The position numbers were made by a program, and so were the translations under genes. From Paraglaciecola sp. L1A13 (GTDB lineage: Bacteria; Pseudomonadota; Gammaproteobacteria; Enterobacterales; Alteromonadaceae), in the NCBI RefSeq assembly GCF_009796745.1, contig NZ_CP047024.1:3410001-3474000 (forward strand): 64,000 nt of DNA, given 5' to 3'. The notes under the pieces were generated by a model, which worked only from the letters and a program-made list of their open reading frames with translations, ran no database searches and had not been told where the DNA came from. Positions 34,281 through 42,876 of this stretch are shown here, in pieces (positions within the stretch are counted from its first letter, which is position 1; each line of letters begins with the position of its first letter).

Positions 34281-37259
34281 TTAAAAGCGCATTGATGCAC
34301 TTAGACGCACATATCTTGGTGTTTGATGATTGTCAGCCAATCCGTAGTAAGGGTCAGCAGGATGAGTTCCAACACCTTCAAATTCACCCGAATCTTCTGA
34401 GTCAGCAATTTCATAAGTTTGACGAACTCTGTCGTTATTAAACAAGTTAAATACATCAAGTCCGAATGTAACCGCTGCACCATTAATTTCAGTATTGTAT
34501 TTAGCGTTTAAATCCAATGCCCAATAACTAGGTTGGTTATCTAAACTACCACGTGGAACAATCGTGCCGTTTTGGTAGAAGGATTCAGAACCATAAGCTT
34601 GTGCAAAAACATCAGTTGGGTGATAGCCAAATGCATTGCGTGGACGACCTGACTGCCAGTTAAAGCTCGCACCAACTGAAATATTTTCAGTTACTGCATA
34701 ACCGCCGAATACTTTAACTTGGTGACGACGATCATTTGGTAAGTTACCGCTTGCACCTTGTGTTAATCCAGGTTGGTCAAAGTTGGTTGTTAAACCAGAA
34801 TCATCCTGTCCATTGTCTGAACGTACGGCGCCTTCTGAGTTCCCCCAACTATGAGACCATGTGTAAGAACCTTGTAAGAACCAATCCTCTTTCCATGCTC
34901 TTGCAAAAGTAAAATCAACCGAGCCATATTGACGCTCAGCTTCTGGGTAGCCTAACTGCTCAGCAGTCAATATAATATTATCCAACTCGCCATCACCATC
35001 AGCATCAACTGAAACAGACATATCATTGCCTGGATTTGTTAATACGTAATAATCAAAGCCACCTAAGTCGAGATCAACGCCAGAATTCTCGTCTGCATAA
35101 CGTTGTAGGCCTGCATCAATAGCAATATCTTCAATAGAGGTTGCCAAGTCGCGATAGGTCGCTCTCAATCCAACGACCCAGTCGTCATTTAACTGATGTT
35201 GCACGCCCAAAATATATTCTTCTTGGTACATGGGGCTGATATTTCCATCAACGATTGAACTCGTATCGTTAGCAATGCCGTCATCATAAACGGTTGTATC
35301 ACTAAGCTGTTCTGGGTGAGTCACTGTAGTACCCGTTACAGCAGAAAAATAATCATTCGTCGGTAACGATTCAGCGGTTAACCCATCAAGTGCAAAATAA
35401 CGACGTGTATATAGTTCTGCGCCAGCAAGGCGTAGATTCGTATTAGCCGCCACAGGTAAGTAATATTTACCGTAGTGAGCAAAGACTTTAGTGATGCCTT
35501 CACCATTTATGTCCCAACTAGCACCTAAGCGCGGCGCCCATTGGTTAGTCACTTTAATAAAAGAATCGCCTTCGGCATTCTTATTATCAAAGGTTTCATT
35601 ACGCACACCTAACGTCAGTACAACATCATCTGACACCTGCCATGTATCTTCTAAATAAAAGGCACTAGTATCGGTTTCAAATGAGCCATTACTGTTACGT
35701 TCGAGTAGTCTGTAATATTCATCACCTTCAGCAAGAGCGCCATTGAACGCTCCACCATCACCAGCGGTATAATAACGGTAATATTTACCACCAGAGTACT
35801 GCTCAATATTGTTAATGGTGTTTTGTTCAACATCTAAACCAAAACGCAAGGCGTGATCACCCAAGTAATAATCTACATCGATACGAAACGCCTGTCTTTC
35901 ATCGTCGGCAGTAACGGCATTAGAATTAGCCCAACAACCAAGGTTAGTTGGCGTATCGTTTCTATCGTCAACAATATATGGGCAAGTCGCGTCAAATTCA
36001 CTTGAATCTGTACGATCAGCCCGGTTTAAGCCAGCTAACATACTAACTTGCAAGTTGTCGGTAATAATAGACGTATATTTTAACGCAACGTTAAGGCCGC
36101 CACGAGTCAATTTAGACAAACCCGGGCTCGATGTTGATTGAGTCTCTTGGTCATAAGTCGAGGTGGTAAGATCGGTATCACGTTCATCACTAAATGCGGT
36201 CAATTCAACAATGTTATCGTCATTGATATACCAATCAATATTTAGTCCCCAAAACAAAGATTCTTCATCTTTATCATAAAAAGCTGAGCTTCCCAATGTA
36301 GAAGAATTGTACGATGAAGTTTCTTTACGAGGATTCAATAGAACATAGTAAAACAACGAATCTTCTATAATGGCACCTGATGCATACACATTAAAATCGT
36401 AGTTATCCGCTTCATCCTGATTATTTACTTGAACCAAATCCCCATCAGCAGAGTAAACATTTGGCTTATCTTTACGAAAGGCATCGGGTTCATAGAAAGC
36501 AGTTGCCCCAAATTTAAAATCGTTACCACCAGATTTTGTAATAGCGGTAACAACACCACCAGTAGAGCGGCCATATTCAGCGCCGTAACCACCACTTTTC
36601 ACTTCAAACTGTTCATAGAATTCGAAGGGCACAGTGGAACCACCTAAGCCGTTACGAAAGTTAGTTGTGTTTAATCCATTAATGTAAAAGGCATTTTCAC
36701 CAACAGATGCGCCGCCAAATGAGACTAATTTACTATCCCCCTCAAATGCAGAGTCACCTTGGTTCACGCCAGGCGCAAGTAAGGCAACAGAGGCAATATC
36801 ACGTGAGACGGGCAAACGATCAATAGTGGAACTGTCAATAATCATCACTGATTCACTGCTTGCCACATCCATCATCGATATATTGCTGCCAGTAATTTCA
36901 ATGACTTCCATAGAGCTACTTGCGACAGACAAATCAACATTTGCGTTCTGACCGATGCGGATCCCAATTTCAACAGAAGTAGAATCACCAATGTTATCCT
37001 TGTGGGCAACAACTTCGTATTTACCCGCTGGCAACAAAGGAAAACGATAGTTACCCTCACTGTCAGTCATTGCTGTACGCGTTAACCCTGTATCAACATT
37101 TTTAATAGTAATTTCGGCTTGACTGATTGTACTACCGGAGCTATCTATGGCTTGACCAACAAGGCCGCCCTGAGTATTTGAAGCAGCAAGTGCAGGCAGT
37201 GCATAACCCAATGACGCAGCGACTGCTAGCGCAGCAACGCTCTTTCTAAAATTAAACAT
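34281..37259 (-). CDS. TonB-dependent receptor with carboxypeptidase-like N-terminal domain
   Basis: 992 residues from ATG 37259 (MFNFRKSVAALAVAASLGYA); an upstream in-frame ATG at 37298 is rejected because the ribosome site GGGAG sits 8 bp before 37259. Signal peptide (1-27), a CarboxypepD_reg-like Ig fold (about 30-115: GLVGQAIDSSGSTISQAEIT, DSEGNYRFPLLPAGKYEV), plug domain (about 125-245) with GGYGAEYGRSTGGVVTAITK, then a beta-barrel ending SASMRF. This is the OmpA/Oar-like group of receptors; the ligand is unknown. Same leader as the upstream-facing neighbour receptor, so common control is likely. Confidence 0.92.
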   Translation of the reverse strand: MFNFRKSVAALAVAASLGYALPALAASNTQGGLVGQAIDSSGSTISQAEITIKNVDTGLTRTAMTDSEGNYRFPLLPAGKYEVVAHKDNIGDSTSVEIGIRIGQNANVDLSVASSSMEVIEITGSNISMMDVASSESVMIIDSSTIDRLPVSRDIASVALLAPGVNQGDSAFEGDSKLVSFGGASVGENAFYINGLNTTNFRNGLGGSTVPFEFYEQFEVKSGGYGAEYGRSTGGVVTAITKSGGNDFKFGATAFYEPDAFRKDKPNVYSADGDLVQVNNQDEADNYDFNVYASGAIIEDSLFYYVLLNPRKETSSYNSSTLGSSAFYDKDEESLFWGLNIDWYINDDNIVELTAFSDERDTDLTTSTYDQETQSTSSPGLSKLTRGGLNVALKYTSIITDNLQVSMLAGLNRADRTDSSEFDATCPYIVDDRNDTPTNLGCWANSNAVTADDERQAFRIDVDYYLGDHALRFGLDVEQNTINNIEQYSGGKYYRYYTAGDGGAFNGALAEGDEYYRLLERNSNGSFETDTSAFYLEDTWQVSDDVVLTLGVRNETFDNKNAEGDSFIKVTNQWAPRLGASWDINGEGITKVFAHYGKYYLPVAANTNLRLAGAELYTRRYFALDGLTAESLPTNDYFSAVTGTTVTHPEQLSDTTVYDDGIANDTSSIVDGNISPMYQEEYILGVQHQLNDDWVVGLRATYRDLATSIEDIAIDAGLQRYADENSGVDLDLGGFDYYVLTNPGNDMSVSVDADGDGELDNIILTAEQLGYPEAERQYGSVDFTFARAWKEDWFLQGSYTWSHSWGNSEGAVRSDNGQDDSGLTTNFDQPGLTQGASGNLPNDRRHQVKVFGGYAVTENISVGASFNWQSGRPRNAFGYHPTDVFAQAYGSESFYQNGTIVPRGSLDNQPSYWALDLNAKYNTEINGAAVTFGLDVFNLFNNDRVRQTYEIADSEDSGEFEGVGTHPADPYYGLADNHQTPRYVRLSASMRF

Positions 37260-37277
37260 GTATGTCTCCCTGGACCA
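37254..37277 (-). repeat. Shared receptor leader, copy 2
   Basis: Identical to 33839-33862, spanning the ribosome site and start codon of the second receptor. Confidence 0.85.
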
Positions 37278-37347
37278 TGAATATATTATTGATATCATTT
37301 ATTTATAACGTCGAAGTTTATGTTATTTCGATCGAATATTTTATTTC

Positions 37348-37362
37348 GAGGTAGTGCGCCTC
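37348..37362 (-). promoter_or_regulatory. Conserved hairpin in the receptor 5' leader, copy 2
   Basis: On the minus strand GAGG-CGCACTA-CCTC, fully paired 4-bp stem; partner of the element at 33911-33925. It lies about 90 bp before the start codon. Confidence 0.45.
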
Positions 37363-37531
37363 TCGTTGAATAATATATAAATCGGTAGATTGGAGCAATG
37401 CTTATTTAGGTTAAAAAATTTCTAACCGAAATATTCGTTACGTGAATTTGCATTGAACGTCTTGTCAAAAATTTAGTATAAACCTGCGCTAAATGCTACG
37501 TTTGTTGCCAACCAGAAAAATGGAGAGTGAA

Positions 37532-37798
37532 ATGAAACTTGATGATGATATCCATAATTACTACGAACATTTGGTGCTCGCCCATATTGCACAGTTAAAG
37601 CTACCGTCAACTAAAGAGGAAGATTACATTGCTGATCTTTGTTGTTTAGCGCTAAATCAACTTCCCCCTCGTTACATTCGTTACGAGGTTGATATGTCAT
37701 TTTACTTAGCCCAGAGTGAACGTCAGCAAATGGAGATGAACACCCAAAATGCCGTTAATAAAGCCATCAGCTTTCTAGATAAAAATGAGAATAAATAA
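37532..37798 (+). CDS. ComFB-like late competence protein
   Basis: 88 residues from ATG 37532, preceded by GGAGAG; in-frame Met codons upstream were rejected. The sequence (MKLDDDIHNYYEHLVLAHIA, then DYIADLCCLALNQLPPRYIR) matches the ComFB family: the HNYYE-type N-terminus, paired Cys and the LPPRYI motif. In cyanobacteria some ComFB proteins bind cyclic di-GMP; the role in gammaproteobacteria is unknown. Single gene between a receptor and the SRP RNA. Confidence 0.82.
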   Translation: MKLDDDIHNYYEHLVLAHIAQLKLPSTKEEDYIADLCCLALNQLPPRYIRYEVDMSFYLAQSERQQMEMNTQNAVNKAISFLDKNENK

Positions 37799-37816
37799 TT
37801 GGAATAAAGGGAATTG

Positions 37817-37927
37817 GGTGGCGGTCCTCCAGCCACATTCCGGCACATGAGTCGTCTGCTGCGGCTGCTCCCTTCCAGGCCTGACCGAGTCCACAGAGTA
37901 TCATTGCGGAGGGACCAAAGGACCACC
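37817..37927 (-). ncRNA. ffs: Signal recognition particle RNA, small bacterial (4.5S)
   Basis: About 111 nt on the minus strand, starting GGTGGTCC and ending GGACCGCCACC, so the ends pair. The apical domain is conserved: GGTCAGGCCTGGAAGGGAGC (Ffh-binding internal loop and GGAA tetraloop), flanked by GCAGCC and by GTGCCGGAATGTGGCTGG on the 3' side. It closely follows the E. coli 4.5S layout. It lies alone between comFB and the dehydrogenase gene. Confidence 0.97.
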
Positions 37928-37936
37928 ATAGAAACT

Positions 37937-37973
37937 CGCCTGAGTGATGATGTTATTCGATATCATTCAGGCG
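37937..37973. terminator. Hairpin between the dehydrogenase gene and ffs
   Basis: CGCCTGAGTGAT / ATCATTCAGGCG, a 12-bp stem with one G-T pair and a 13-base loop. No T-run follows. It may end the dehydrogenase transcript or belong to the ffs precursor. Confidence 0.4.
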
Positions 37974-38037
37974 GCGCATTATGACAAAACTAAAATCAGA
38001 TGCAAGCCACATCCGCGATTAGTTACCTTTTTCCGCA

Positions 38038-39087
38038 CTATTTTTTAAATTTTTCTTCAGCAATTGAATTAGCTACGATATTTGTGGCTAAATTTTGCTC
38101 ATCTGCACGCATATATATTTCATTTAGCGTCTGGCCAATTTTCTCTAAATGCGCTTTTAATGCTTCGTTTGAACTCGATATTTGCTGGTGATAAATATCA
38201 ATGATGCCTCCAGCATTAATCACGTAATCTGGCGCGTACAAAATCCCCTTGTCACGCAATAACTCACCGAGGTTCTCTGTCGCTAGCTGATTGTTCGCAG
38301 CACCGGCTATAACTTGTGCTTTTAATTGACCTATTGCCTGATGATTAATTGTCGCGCCCATTGCACAAGGAGCTACGACATCAACGTCCAGTTGCAATAT
38401 TTCATGGGGAGATACCACTGTCGCATTTAAATGTTTTTTCGCGCGCTCAAGGCTTTCGGGATATATATCAGCAACATATAATTCAGCGCCTTCCCGGTGC
38501 AAGTGCTCTGCTAAACGATAACCGACATGTCCTAAGCCTTGTATCGCGATTTTTTTTCCTTGAAGGTCTGTGCCAAATTTATATTTAACGGATTCCCGCA
38601 AACCTATAAACACGCCGTAGGCAGTCGATGGTGAAGGATTTCCGTCCGCCTCTTCCCCAGCAAAATGATAACTCGCTTTTGTACCTGCTATATAAGAAGA
38701 CTCTTGTGCCATTAGCTGCAAGTCACTCACTGACATTCCTGAGTCTTCAGCACTAATATACTTACCATTTAGACTCTCAACAAAACGCCCCATCGCTCTC
38801 AACATTTCAGGGCTTTTATCTACTCTAGGATCCCCAATAATAACGGCCTTACCACCACCTTGATGAAGATTCGCCATCGCAGCTTTATATGTCATACCTT
38901 TTGATAATCTCAGCACATCGTTTAGCGCTTCATCGGAACTAGCATAAGGCCACATTCTACAACCGCCCAACGCGGGGCCTAGGTAGCTATTATGAACGGC
39001 AATAATCGCCTTTAATCCTGTTTCTTTGTCGTGGCAAAAAGCAACATGTTCATGTTCGTCAAATTCGATGTGGTCAAAAACAGACAT
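38038..39087 (-). CDS. Leucine/phenylalanine-type amino acid dehydrogenase
   Basis: 349 residues of the Glu/Leu/Phe/Val dehydrogenase family; oxidative deamination of a hydrophobic amino acid with NAD. N-terminal catalytic part with GPALGGCRMWPY and the Lys motif KGMTYKAAMANLHQGGGKAV, and a Rossmann domain with IAIQGLGHVGYRL. Branched-chain (leucine) and phenylalanine dehydrogenases are hard to separate by eye. Divergence from an Lrp-type regulator favours a leucine or branched substrate, while closeness to hppD, tyrR and phhA allows phenylalanine. Two inverted repeats lie in the 217-bp divergent region. Confidence 0.9.
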   Translation of the reverse strand: MSVFDHIEFDEHEHVAFCHDKETGLKAIIAVHNSYLGPALGGCRMWPYASSDEALNDVLRLSKGMTYKAAMANLHQGGGKAVIIGDPRVDKSPEMLRAMGRFVESLNGKYISAEDSGMSVSDLQLMAQESSYIAGTKASYHFAGEEADGNPSPSTAYGVFIGLRESVKYKFGTDLQGKKIAIQGLGHVGYRLAEHLHREGAELYVADIYPESLERAKKHLNATVVSPHEILQLDVDVVAPCAMGATINHQAIGQLKAQVIAGAANNQLATENLGELLRDKGILYAPDYVINAGGIIDIYHQQISSSNEALKAHLEKIGQTLNEIYMRADEQNLATNIVANSIAEEKFKK

Positions 39088-39170
39088 TTTTTTCTCAGCG
39101 TTAGGTTTTTAATGCGTAGCTTATATTAGCTCAGATCAAAGAGGACATGCCTTGCGATGTTATTATGACG

Positions 39171-39199
39171 TAATTACTACACTGCAACAGTAGTCATTA
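39171..39199. promoter_or_regulatory. Inverted repeat in the divergent region, site 1
   Basis: TAATTACTAC-N9-GTAGTCATTA, 9 of 10 arm positions paired. A candidate operator for the adjacent Lrp-type regulator. Confidence 0.4.
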
Positions 39200-39213
39200 T
39201 CCAAGACTTAATA

Positions 39214-39229
39214 TAGGATATGTATCCTA
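39214..39229. promoter_or_regulatory. Inverted repeat in the divergent region, site 2
   Basis: TAGGATA-TG-TATCCTA, a perfect 7-bp palindrome about 76 bp before the regulator start. The size suits an Lrp/AsnC operator. Confidence 0.5.
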
Positions 39230-39304
39230 ATATCTGTGCTTGAAAATGATAATATTTTTCAGCATGCTAGCCGCGAATTTTACTTCGCTATAAATTGAAA
39301 AATA

Positions 39305-39775
39305 ATGATGAAATTGGACAAGTTTGACCGCGAAATTTTAAGAGTAATGCAAAAAGATGCCACCGTATCTATGGCTGAGTTAAGCCAAAAAGTCGGATTG
39401 TCCCATACGCCATGTTGGCGACGTGTTAAACGCATGGAAGCAGACGGTATTATTTTGCAAAAAGTGACCTTGCTAAATAGCAAGAAACTTAATTTAGGTG
39501 TCTCTGTATTTATTTATGTGACGTTAAAAAACCACGATGGGGAGTCATTAAATGACTTCGAGAAAGCGGTTCAAAGTATCGATGAAATAGTGGAGTGTCA
39601 CACTACTAGCGGTGAAAAAGACTATTTATTGAAAGTGATAGTAGAAAGCATTGAAGAATACGAACACTTACTCAAGTCAAAATTAACGCATTTACCTCTA
39701 GTGGATCACCTCAGCTCCACATTTGCCCTGAAACAGGTAAAAAACACAACTGAACTGCCTATTAAACAACAATAG
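39305..39775 (+). CDS. Lrp/AsnC-family transcriptional regulator
   Basis: 156 residues. N-terminal winged HTH (LDKFDREILRVMQKDATVSM, then LSQKVGLSHTPCWRRVKRME) and C-terminal RAM/ACT ligand-binding domain (about 70-150: VSVFIYVTLKN, VVECHTTSGEKDYLLKVIVE-like strands). Divergent from the amino-acid dehydrogenase, so that gene is its probable target with the amino acid as effector. Ends at a perfect 14-bp hairpin shared with hppD. Confidence 0.92.
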   Translation: MMKLDKFDREILRVMQKDATVSMAELSQKVGLSHTPCWRRVKRMEADGIILQKVTLLNSKKLNLGVSVFIYVTLKNHDGESLNDFEKAVQSIDEIVECHTTSGEKDYLLKVIVESIEEYEHLLKSKLTHLPLVDHLSSTFALKQVKNTTELPIKQQ

Positions 39776-39782
39776 ATTTTCT

Positions 39783-39812
39783 TTAGTGAAGCAGGATTTC
39801 CTGCTTCACTAA
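39783..39812. terminator. Bidirectional hairpin between the lrp-type gene and hppD
   Basis: TTAGTGAAGCAGGA / TCCTGCTTCACTAA, a perfect 14-bp inverted repeat with a 2-base centre. It lies between the convergent genes; no long T-run. Confidence 0.65.
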
Positions 39813-39884
39813 CAGCAGCGCCAAACTCAAAATTTGTCGTGCCAGCTTACCAAGTCAATTATACACTGAGAAAAACAAGAACAA

Positions 39885-40988
39885 TTATTGTGCACTAACT
39901 TCAGTAATTGTGTTTTCGTCAATTACGCCGCGACGTATCTGGTCTTGTTCTATTGACTCAAAAAGAGCTTTGAAGTTACCTTCACCAAACCCCTCATTCC
40001 CTTTACGTTGAATAATTTCAAAGAACACTGGGCCTATGACCGTATCTGTGAAAATCTGCAGTAAAATACCATCCTTCGTCGGTGCACCATCAATCAGAAT
40101 GCCTAAGTTCCGCAAGCCGGCTAGGTTTTCACCATGGCCAGACACTCGTTCATCAACGCCAGCGTAATAGGTATCTGGCGTGCTCATAAACTTAACGCCA
40201 ATATCACGTAGGGTCTTAACGGTTTGGTATATATCTTCAGTCGATAATGCAATGTGTTGAATTCCTTCACCATTGTACTCACGAATAAATTCTTCAATTT
40301 GTGATTTATCATCAGAAGACTCGTTAATTGGAATACGTATTTTTCTACAAGGTGACGTCATTGCTTTACTGACCAAACCTGTCAGCTTACCTTCAATATC
40401 AAAATAACGAATTTCTCTAAAGTTACCTAAGCGCTCATAAAAGTTTGCCCAGACAGCCATATTGCCTCGTTTAACATTGTGAGTAAGGTGATCGAGAGTT
40501 TGAAGACCTGCATCACAGAGACGCATTTTTTCCTGCCAGCCTGGGTAAAATCGAAAGTCGACCTCATAAATTGAGTCATCACCATATCGGTCAACAAAGT
40601 AAAGCGTGCTTTCACCGATACCGTAAACAGCAGGTATATTAAGCTCCATCGCACCAAGATTACCTTTAAATGGCTTCGCGCCGTTTTCAATGGCGTGTTC
40701 CAAAGCCACTTTGGCATCTTTCACTCTAAACGCCATGCCACATACACTGGGTCCACGCAGCCTAGCAAATTCCTCTGCTTGCGAAGCTGGCTCAGCATTA
40801 ATGATGAAGTTGATATCGCCCTGTTTAAAAAGCCATACACGTTTTGAACGATGTTTTGCTACTTCCGCAAAGCCTAACGATATGAACAAGTTAGCCAAAT
40901 CATTAATGCCTTTTTCATCTGCAGCCGTATATTCAACGAATTCGAAACCGTCAGTATTTAATGGGTTGTAGTGGATGTCTGAACACAT
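39885..40988 (-). CDS. hppD: 4-hydroxyphenylpyruvate dioxygenase
   Basis: Converts 4-hydroxyphenylpyruvate to homogentisate, an Fe(II) enzyme in tyrosine degradation. 367 residues in two glyoxalase-like halves. Iron ligands are visible: a His in LDHLTHNVKRG (167/170), His245 in EGIQHIALST and Glu324 in FFEIIQRKG. Size fits the bacterial family (about 355-365). A TyrR-like box lies at 41092-41109, about 104 bp before the start. Homogentisate dioxygenase and the following enzymes are not in this window. Confidence 0.96.
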   Translation of the reverse strand: MCSDIHYNPLNTDGFEFVEYTAADEKGINDLANLFISLGFAEVAKHRSKRVWLFKQGDINFIINAEPASQAEEFARLRGPSVCGMAFRVKDAKVALEHAIENGAKPFKGNLGAMELNIPAVYGIGESTLYFVDRYGDDSIYEVDFRFYPGWQEKMRLCDAGLQTLDHLTHNVKRGNMAVWANFYERLGNFREIRYFDIEGKLTGLVSKAMTSPCRKIRIPINESSDDKSQIEEFIREYNGEGIQHIALSTEDIYQTVKTLRDIGVKFMSTPDTYYAGVDERVSGHGENLAGLRNLGILIDGAPTKDGILLQIFTDTVIGPVFFEIIQRKGNEGFGEGNFKALFESIEQDQIRRGVIDENTITEVSAQ

Positions 40989-41091
40989 GATTTTCTCGGA
41001 GTTAGTTGTGTTAAAACACTAATAAACCGCAAAAATTATGTGTTGGATAGAGCTAAGCGTGCGATAGCTAATAACGAAGAACCGGACAAAA

Positions 41092-41109
41092 AGTAACATA
41101 AAGTTTACA
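41092..41109. promoter_or_regulatory. TyrR-like box upstream of hppD
   Basis: On the minus strand TGTAAA-CTTTAT-GTTACT, 10 of 12 consensus positions of TGTAAA-N6-TTTACA. Binding by the TyrR encoded next door is inferred. Confidence 0.6.
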
Positions 41110-41137
41110 TTACCAATTTGCTCATTTTAAACGGCAT

Positions 41138-41160
41138 AAAGCGCCATCTGTGTGCGCTTT
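41138..41160 (-). terminator. Hairpin downstream of tyrR
   Basis: AAAGCGC / GCGCTTT, 7-bp stem, 9-base loop. Weak T-run on the minus strand; about 30 bp past the tyrR stop. Confidence 0.5.
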
Positions 41161-41189
41161 TCTGTCAGCTTAACGCTACAGGAGCGTAG

Positions 41190-42746
41190 TTAAATCTTTA
41201 CGGACTTTTTATTGATCCCATAGTCACGCAATTTATTGGCAATAGCGGTATGACTTAAGCCAAGTTTTTTAGCCAATAAGCGAGAGCTAGGATAACTAGG
41301 ATAAAGACGTTGCAGTATGCTCTTTTCAAAGCGTTTAACTTCTTCATCTAAACTACCTTCAAAGTTCTCAGTGACGAAACTCATCTCATTAGCGCTAGAG
41401 GGTATTTGAATATGCTCTTTACTCAATTCGTTACCTTCAAGTAATGAAACCGCTCGGTAAAGCACATTCTCTAATTGACGCACATTGCCAAACCACGGGT
41501 ACGCCTGAATATAATCCACACAAGATTTTGTTAACTTAGGTACTTTGCGCCCAAGCTTTAAACTCTGTTGTTTCAAAAATGTCTCAGCCAGAGGAATAAT
41601 ATCCATTTTTCGATCTCGCAACGGCGGTATCCACAGGCTCAGTACGTTTAACCGGTAGTATAAGTCCTCACGAAAACGCCCTTCTTGAACCAACTGCGCT
41701 AAATCTTTTTGCGTTGTACATATAAAACGTACATCTACTTTTACCTCTTTGGTATCGCCAACACGTCTAAACTTACCGTCTTGCAATACACGGAGTAACT
41801 TGGCCTGTAGTTGCGGTGACATGTCCCCTACTTCATCTAAAAATAAACTGCCTCCTTGGGCGAGTTCCAGTAATCCCTCTTTACCTGAGGTCTGACCAAA
41901 GGCACCGGCAGCGTAACCAAATAATTCGGTTTCAGCTACGTTGTCAGGTAATGAAGCACAATTTAAAACCAAAAAGTTAGCATCTTTTCTGCGGCTCGCT
42001 TCGTGACAAGCATTGGCGATAAGTTCTTTGCCAGTGCCCGTTTCTCCATATAACATAATGGGCCCATCGAGCTCTGCCATACGCTTTGCTTCCCGAACCA
42101 CTTTTTTCATGATTTTGCTCGAGGCTTGAATCGACATAAAGCTGTCTAAAGATGCTTGATGAAATACCGTAAGCTGTTGTCCGAGGCGTTGCTCTGATTT
42201 CAGTATAAAAACCGCACCAGCTAAAATCGGTTCGCCACCAGAATCAGGAACCATTACAGGCAGAATATCCGCTAAATAATTTTGCTCTATAAAACGTACT
42301 TTTTGGGTAATATTGCTGCGCTGCTTACTTTCCAACCATCGCAAAGTATTAAACCCCTTCACCAACTCATCAATTTCAACACCAATTAGTGCTTGGCGCT
42401 CAGATTCTAAGCTAGTCGTCACCGCATCGTTCACCAGTAAAATTCGCCCCTTGGTATCAACTGAAAAAACGGGATCTGGTAACGTTTGTAATAACGCACG
42501 AAGTTGATTTTGCTCTCGCTCAAGAGGCATAAAAGGAATCGTTTTGACATCGTCAATTCCTTCTATCTTTCTAATTTTAGGCATCAAATGTTTAAAATTT
42601 TCAAAATCCATATTGGGAAAACTAAGGTATATTTTTCCCATTTCATTGATTTCAATACCGCGTAAATCCACTTCATGGCTGACTAAAATGTCAAGGACAT
42701 CTTGTGTGATACCCAAACGATCCTGACAACTTATTTCCAGACGCAT
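41190..42746 (-). CDS. tyrR: Aromatic amino acid regulator TyrR/PhhR
   Basis: 518 residues: N-terminal ACT domain (1-70), PAS domain (about 80-180), AAA+ domain with Walker A GETGTGKE (234-241) and Walker B SLFLDEVGDM, and a C-terminal Fis-type HTH (RLLAKKLGLSHTAIANKL). The sigma-54-contact loop that is GAFTGA in true sigma-54 activators is GAFGQT here (281-286). That fits TyrR, which works at sigma-70 promoters. A near-perfect TyrR box 22 bp before its own start suggests autoregulation. Lies between hppD and phhA, its likely targets. Confidence 0.95.
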   Translation of the reverse strand: MRLEISCQDRLGITQDVLDILVSHEVDLRGIEINEMGKIYLSFPNMDFENFKHLMPKIRKIEGIDDVKTIPFMPLEREQNQLRALLQTLPDPVFSVDTKGRILLVNDAVTTSLESERQALIGVEIDELVKGFNTLRWLESKQRSNITQKVRFIEQNYLADILPVMVPDSGGEPILAGAVFILKSEQRLGQQLTVFHQASLDSFMSIQASSKIMKKVVREAKRMAELDGPIMLYGETGTGKELIANACHEASRRKDANFLVLNCASLPDNVAETELFGYAAGAFGQTSGKEGLLELAQGGSLFLDEVGDMSPQLQAKLLRVLQDGKFRRVGDTKEVKVDVRFICTTQKDLAQLVQEGRFREDLYYRLNVLSLWIPPLRDRKMDIIPLAETFLKQQSLKLGRKVPKLTKSCVDYIQAYPWFGNVRQLENVLYRAVSLLEGNELSKEHIQIPSSANEMSFVTENFEGSLDEEVKRFEKSILQRLYPSYPSSRLLAKKLGLSHTAIANKLRDYGINKKSVKI

Positions 42747-42767
42747 AAAACTCTTACTTCAAATTAT

Positions 42768-42785
42768 TGTAAACATATTATTACA
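42768..42785. promoter_or_regulatory. TyrR-like box upstream of tyrR
   Basis: TGTAAA-CATATT-ATTACA, 11 of 12 consensus positions, 22-39 bp before the tyrR ATG, where binding would block transcription or initiation. Confidence 0.7.
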
Positions 42786-42876
42786 CAATCAGCATGTGCA
42801 GCACATCAAATTAGCCTTAAAAAAGAGCCTTTAAATGGCTTATTTCATAGCAGATTGTTACTAAATGTAAATATCA

